From Dongia_B soli (GTDB taxonomy: Bacteria > Pseudomonadota > Alphaproteobacteria > Dongiales > Dongiaceae): 64,000 nt of DNA. The stretch is from positions 372,001 to 436,000 of the forward strand of contig NZ_JAXCLW010000002.1 of assembly GCF_034044715.1 (NCBI RefSeq), read 5' to 3'. The notes beneath the pieces are model-generated. The model worked only from the letters and a program-made list of their open reading frames with translations. It did no database searches and had not been told where the DNA came from. Every line of letters begins with the position of its first letter. Position 1 is the first letter of the stretch. The translations under genes were made by a program, and so were the position numbers. Positions 60,372 through 64,000 of this stretch are shown in pieces.

Positions 60372-61832
60372 TCAGCTGAACAAGTCAGGCTCGGCAGCAT
60401 CGCTCGATCGACCGGAAACCTGTCGAAAGGCGGCCAAGGCTGTTTGCCGTGCCTTGGCGTGATCGAGGATCGGCCTTGGATAGGTCCGATCAAGCTGGAT
60501 ATTGGTGGCCGCAAGCCGGTCCTCCGGGACTGCCCAGGGCTGGTGAATTTCCTTCGCCGATAAGGCCGCCAGCTCAGGTATCCAGCGGCGAATATAGTCG
60601 CCCTGCGGATCGAATTTCACGCTCTGGATAACCGGATTGAAAATACGGAAAAACGGCGCGGCATCGAAACCGCAACCAGCCACCCACTGCCAGTTAGCGC
60701 CATTCTGGGCGGGATCGGCGTCGACCAGGGTATCCCAAAACCAGGTTTCGCCTTGCTGCCAGTCGATCAGTTGATCCTTGATCAGGAAGGATGCTGTCAC
60801 CATGCGCATGCGGTTGTGCATCCATCCCGTCTGCCATAACTCACGCATGGCGGCGTCGACGAGTGGAAAGCCGGTACGCCCCTGTTGCCAGGCTTTCAGC
60901 ATGGCGGCCGACTTGCGGAATGGAAACTTTCTGAAGTTCTCCCGCCACGGCTGTCGCAGCAAATCAGGATAATGAAAATAGAGATGCATGTTGAAATCCC
61001 GCCATGCAAGCTCACGGCGGAAAGCCACCGCACCGGAGCATTTCGCCGGCTCGGCGCTGTGCCATGCCTCATGGACGCTTATTTCGCCCCAAGCGAGATG
61101 CGGTGATAGTCGTGAGGTACCTTCAATCGCGGGATAATCGCGTTTCGACGGATAGTCATCGATGCCATCCTCAAGGAAATGCTGCAATCGGTGTCGCGCA
61201 CCAGCTTCGCCTGGCTGCCAATGGTGAGCGAAATTCTCAGTCCAAGCGGGTTTATACTGGAAGTGTTCGATTGCTCCGCTCGAAGGCCAATTTTCGCAGG
61301 CCGGCCAGGCATGTGGCGCGCGTGGCGCGCGGTGCGTCGCCGGAGGCCCGACATGCTGTGAAAGACGCCGCCAGAACGGCGTGAAGACCTTGCAAAAATC
61401 GCCTTGGTTCGTCTGCAACTGCCAAGGTTCGTGGAGATAATTCGGTGCATGATCCTCGACCGCCAGTCCATCGCCCCGTAAGGCCTCGATGATCTGGCGA
61501 TCGAGATTGGACCCCGGCGGATCATAGCGACGATTGAAGTGAATCATGCAAGCGCCCGTTTCCAAAACGAGTTCGCGCAAAGTTGCAAGGGTGGGGCCGG
61601 TACGCAGAATCAAGCGACCTCCCAACTGAGCGATTGCCGTATCCAGTTCCGTGAGGGACTGGCCAAGCCACCACCGGGAGGCACGACCGAGGCGCCTGTG
61701 ACCATCGCTTTCTTCATCGAGGATGAAGACCGGCATGATCGGCTTGCCATCCCGCAAGGCAGCCTGCAGGGCCGGATTATTTGTCAGGCGCAGATCCCGG
61801 CGAAACCAAAGGAGCGAGGGTGGCTGAACCAT
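60372..61832 (-). CDS. phrB: Deoxyribodipyrimidine photolyase
   Basis: 486 residues. It repairs cyclobutane pyrimidine dimers with blue light using FAD. The N-terminal alpha/beta antenna domain is LLWFRRDLRLTNNPALQAAL. The C-terminal FAD domain has TSRLSPHLAWGEIS, ELAWRDFNMHLYFHYPDL, GRTGFPLVDAAMRELWQTGWMHNRMRMVTASFLIKDQLIDWQQGETWFWDTLVDADPAQNGANWQW, the class I CPD signature. The ATG at 61832 matches the family N-terminus. Monocistronic. Confidence 0.95.
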   Translation of the reverse strand: MVQPPSLLWFRRDLRLTNNPALQAALRDGKPIMPVFILDEESDGHRRLGRASRWWLGQSLTELDTAIAQLGGRLILRTGPTLATLRELVLETGACMIHFNRRYDPPGSNLDRQIIEALRGDGLAVEDHAPNYLHEPWQLQTNQGDFCKVFTPFWRRLSQHVGPPATHRAPRAPHAWPACENWPSSGAIEHFQYKPAWTENFAHHWQPGEAGARHRLQHFLEDGIDDYPSKRDYPAIEGTSRLSPHLAWGEISVHEAWHSAEPAKCSGAVAFRRELAWRDFNMHLYFHYPDLLRQPWRENFRKFPFRKSAAMLKAWQQGRTGFPLVDAAMRELWQTGWMHNRMRMVTASFLIKDQLIDWQQGETWFWDTLVDADPAQNGANWQWVAGCGFDAAPFFRIFNPVIQSVKFDPQGDYIRRWIPELAALSAKEIHQPWAVPEDRLAATNIQLDRTYPRPILDHAKARQTALAAFRQVSGRSSDAAEPDLFS

Positions 61833-61914
61833 GATGCAGGTCACTTCCTTTGAACATGGGCCCGGGATATACAAGCTATCATCCATCCATTGATTGTCTG
61901 AAAGGCTGTTTGCG

Positions 61915-62682
61915 ATGACCCGTCCGATCGGCATCATCTGCGCCTTGCCGGAAGAGCGGGCTTTATTGAGCGAATGGCTGAGCGAGGCAGAAGCGGGGCT
62001 CGTTGCCGGCAGGCCGATGATGCGGGGCAGATTGGACGGGCGGCCTGTCGTCGTAACGGAGAGCGGCTGTGGCAAGGTTGCCGCGGCCGTACAGGCGGCT
62101 TTGCTTATCGACCGCTATGATTGCCGGGCTCTCGTGGTATCGGGGGTTGCCGGAGGTTTGGCGCCGGAGCTGGCGATTGCCGATATCGTGGTGGCAGACA
62201 GCCTGATCCAACATGATTATGGTCATATGACGGAGGCGGGCCTGCGCCGGTTTCGTCCTGGCGAACCGCCTGTTGGCGATCGGCGCCACGATATCGTCTT
62301 TTCCGTCGATGCGGATTTGATGCAGCGCTTGAAGGCGTCACTGCAGGATATTTCTTTCGACATACCCGTTGATTTGGCAAAGCAAGGGCATCGCCAGGAT
62401 CAGCACGTTCGCTTGGCTTTTGGGCCCATCCTGAGCGGTGACCAGTTCATCAATAGCGAAACGGTGCGCGAACGGCTGCACAGCGATTTCGGTGCTTTGG
62501 CAGTCGAAATGGAAGGAGCGGCAGTCGCCCAGGTGGCCGCCATGTCGAACTTGCCGGCAGTCGTGGTCCGGTCACTCAGCGACTTGGCCGGACGTGATAG
62601 TCATCTCGATTTTGGCCAATTCGTGGCGACGGTCGCTCCGATGGCGGCCATTGTGGTGCGGCGTCTCGTTGGCGTGATTTGA
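61915..62682 (+). CDS. 5'-methylthioadenosine/S-adenosylhomocysteine nucleosidase-like protein
   Basis: 255 residues. IGIICALPEERALLSEWL, TESGCGKVAAAVQAALLIDRY, VSGVAGGL and the VEMEGAAVAQVA segment (substrate Met-Glu) are MtnN/Pfs hallmarks. The final SDLAGRDSH carries the catalytic Asp region (normally SDxAD/SDxAG). It salvages adenine from MTA and SAH. The same fold as HpnG in this window, but clearly a different subfamily. The ATG at 61915 is preferred to a TTG at 61894. Confidence 0.88.
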   Translation: MTRPIGIICALPEERALLSEWLSEAEAGLVAGRPMMRGRLDGRPVVVTESGCGKVAAAVQAALLIDRYDCRALVVSGVAGGLAPELAIADIVVADSLIQHDYGHMTEAGLRRFRPGEPPVGDRRHDIVFSVDADLMQRLKASLQDISFDIPVDLAKQGHRQDQHVRLAFGPILSGDQFINSETVRERLHSDFGALAVEMEGAAVAQVAAMSNLPAVVVRSLSDLAGRDSHLDFGQFVATVAPMAAIVVRRLVGVI

Positions 62683-62771
62683 TTTCTCTCGCAGTGCTTG
62701 CGAATATATCGCCCCGTTACTAGATTTTCACTCCACGGCCTTGGATGCCGGTTTTGGTAAGTGGGAGTGCC

Positions 62772-63173
62772 ATGTCCAGATACGTTAAGGGTGCCATTCT
62801 TGGGTCTGTAACTCTCCTGTTGCTCGCGTCACAGGCGGGGGCGGCGTGTCCGACATCGCAAAAATGTGATCTGGGAGATCAACAGCAGCGGGTTGAGGAC
62901 CTCCAGCGCGAAACCGATGCCCTCCGGTCCTCGGTTTTGCTGAACGAAGAGGAATTGCAGCAGGCGCTTTATGATTTGCGGGTACCACAATCATCGCCGA
63001 CGCCGCTCCAGCGTCAGCGAGATCGGGAAACCATAAAGCGCGCGCAGGATAATCTCCGCGAGTCTCAGCGCGATTATTGGCGGTCACAAAATGAACTGCT
63101 CGACAGTCAGCAAACCCTTCAGCGCATGAAACAGCCCGTCCCCCCAAGCTATCAAACTCAATCGGGATTGTGA
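62772..63173 (+). CDS. Small secreted coiled-coil protein, copy 1
   Basis: 133 residues. The signal peptide MSRYVKGAILGSVTLLLLASQAGA is followed by CPTSQKC (a Cys pair), then charged Gln/Glu/Arg-rich heptads (QQRVEDLQRETDALRSSVL, RDRETIKRAQDNLRESQRDYWRSQNELLDSQQTLQRM). A Pro-rich tail follows. No known family. GGGAG precedes the ATG. Paired with copy 2. Confidence 0.65.
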   Translation: MSRYVKGAILGSVTLLLLASQAGAACPTSQKCDLGDQQQRVEDLQRETDALRSSVLLNEEELQQALYDLRVPQSSPTPLQRQRDRETIKRAQDNLRESQRDYWRSQNELLDSQQTLQRMKQPVPPSYQTQSGL

Positions 63174-63533
63174 TTGCGCTGCGAGCGCTGATATCCAACA
63201 ATTCGTTCCATGCGAGCCGTGTGGCCGACTGCCATCGACCCTGACGCTCTAAGGGGGCCGCGCGGACCGCAGAGTTGATACAGGCATCGGCACCGCTGGT
63301 ATCGCGCGTCCGGGCAACAAGGTCTTCGCTCGTCAAAAAGGTGTGATCGGCACCTGCTTCTCCTTGGGTGATTTAGTCAGTTCGTCGCCGCGGTCGGGCC
63401 GATGAGCGGGTCGTAGTATGCCGTCTCGTTGCGGTGATCTGATGCGGATCCGCATCGCTTGCGAAGACCTGGCGGCCTTACCACATAGAGATTGTCAGGG
63501 CCTTAGATGCCGGTTTCGGCAAGTGGGCGACAA

Positions 63534-63944
63534 ATGGCTACATATATTAAGGGTATCGTTGCTGGATCTTTAGCTCTCCTGTTCCTTGCGCGGCAGGCCG
63601 AAGCGGCCTGTTTGCCGTCGCAAAGCTGCAACGTGCAGAGCCAGCAGCAGCAGGTCCAGGAGCAGCAGCGTCAAACCGATGCCTTACGTTCCACGGTCTC
63701 GCGCGATGAACAAGAGCTGCAGCGAGCCCGGACCGATTTGCGCCTCCGGCAATCGTCGGAGCTTCCACTTCAACGCCATCAAGAGCGGGAACGTGTCCGG
63801 GATGCACGTGATAACTTACGCGACTCCCAACGCGACTACTGGCAATCACAAAATCAACTGCTCGATAGCCGGCGAACGCTTCAACGCATGCAACAGCCGA
63901 CAATCGTGGCGCCGCGAAGCTATCCTAGTCCGCAAACTCGATGA
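63534..63944 (+). CDS. Small secreted coiled-coil protein, copy 2
   Basis: 136 residues. The signal peptide MATYIKGIVAGSLALLFLARQAEA is followed by ACLPSQSC, then Gln-rich heptads aligned with copy 1 (QQQRQTDALRSTVSRDEQELQRARTDL, RDNLRDSQRDYWQSQNQLLDSRRTLQRMQQP). The conserved DSQRDYW-SQN-LLDS block is the best-kept part. Its 3' end overlaps the stop of a minus-strand gene by 20 bp. Confidence 0.65.
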   Translation: MATYIKGIVAGSLALLFLARQAEAACLPSQSCNVQSQQQQVQEQQRQTDALRSTVSRDEQELQRARTDLRLRQSSELPLQRHQERERVRDARDNLRDSQRDYWQSQNQLLDSRRTLQRMQQPTIVAPRSYPSPQTR

Positions 63945-64000
63945 CGATGCGGCCGTCGACCTTCGACTGAGCGAGACGATCCAGCGCCTCGTTGACATTC
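63925..64000 (-). CDS. Zinc-dependent alcohol dehydrogenase-like protein, C-terminal end
   Basis: The last 24 residues read NVNEALDRLAQSKVDGRIVIEFAD. VNEALxRLxxGKVxGRIV is the usual C-terminus of medium-chain zinc alcohol dehydrogenases (AdhP type). The gene continues beyond the window. Its stop at 63925-63927 overlaps the end of the secreted-protein gene. Confidence 0.7.
   Translation of the reverse strand, partial: NVNEALDRLAQSKVDGRIVIEFAD

Larger units (their letters stand above)
62690..63944 (+). repeat. Tandem duplication unit with upstream region
   Basis: The two small secreted-protein genes share not only coding sequence but also about 90 bp upstream (about 62690-62771 and 63440-63533). 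Examples are ATGCCGGTTTTGGTAAGTGG versus ATGCCGGTTTCGGCAAGTGG, and a shared GCTTGCGAA further upstream. The region between 63174 and 63440 has no supported gene. Confidence 0.7.

Noticed and set aside
1..64000. tRNA, rRNA, CRISPR, insertion sequences, prophage
   Set aside because: None seen on either strand by reading; small degenerate elements could be missed without a search.

Overview
The window looks like a chromosomal segment of a free-living alphaproteobacterium, most likely of the Rhodospirillales type. This is inferred from a divergent flgI/fliX pair, an alphaproteobacterial DksA with a reduced zinc finger, a hopanoid locus with hpnG/H/M/N/A, a CysG-DUF2849-CysI-DUF934 sulfite-reduction operon, and moderately high GC with many GTG and a few TTG starts. 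I see no tRNA, rRNA, CRISPR array, transposase or phage gene. The ends cut into flgI (left, minus strand) and a probable zinc alcohol dehydrogenase (right, minus strand).

Layout. 0-1.7 kb: flagellar genes flgI (sigma-54-type promoter) and fliX, then dksA with promoter and terminator. 1.8-8.1 kb: a PAP2 membrane enzyme and a probable quaternary-amine catabolism group (GlxA/GbdR-like AraC regulator, FAD amine oxidoreductase, LysR regulator, Rieske oxygenase). 8.1-12.8 kb: a large MscS-type channel and a sensor histidine kinase. 13-29.6 kb: a dispersed hopanoid locus (shc, hpnG, hpnH, dxs, hpnM, hpnN, a second MlaC-like carrier, hpnA). It is interrupted at 15.7-19.2 kb by a GC-rich TetR/SDR and RclC-like/RclR-like module, and at 23.9-24.8 kb by a receiver protein and a cold-shock protein. 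29.6-37.6 kb: CHAP lipoprotein, sucC-sucD (or malate-CoA ligase), a divergent PEP carboxylase and PepA.

38.2-54.1 kb is the richest part. It carries an AepXVW-type aminoethylphosphonate ABC transporter, a Na/Pi transporter with a PhoU-like tail, a MarR-controlled Asp-box beta-propeller/MoaD-like pair, a methyltransferase, and a LysR-controlled phosphonate operon. The operon phnW-phnA-phnY-tmpA-tmpB joins two routes. PhnW-PhnY-PhnA hydrolyses the C-P bond of 2-aminoethylphosphonate via phosphonoacetate. A TmpA/TmpB-like pair would cleave the C-P bond of trimethylaminoethylphosphonate oxidatively and release glycine betaine. If so, the Rieske/FAD genes at 3-8 kb could take betaine further; that link is my inference. 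A frameshifted haloacid-dehalogenase-like alpha/beta hydrolase follows.

55-64 kb: two related membrane-anchored unknown proteins, a Zur-like Fur-family regulator, and the siroheme/sulfite reductase operon behind tandem palindromes. A photolyase, an MTA/SAH-nucleosidase-like protein, and a tandem duplication of small secreted coiled-coil proteins complete the window. The strongest candidates for undescribed biology are the MarR/Asp-box/MoaD module, the combined phosphonate operon, the four-site TetR operator region, and CysG with a vestigial methyltransferase domain.
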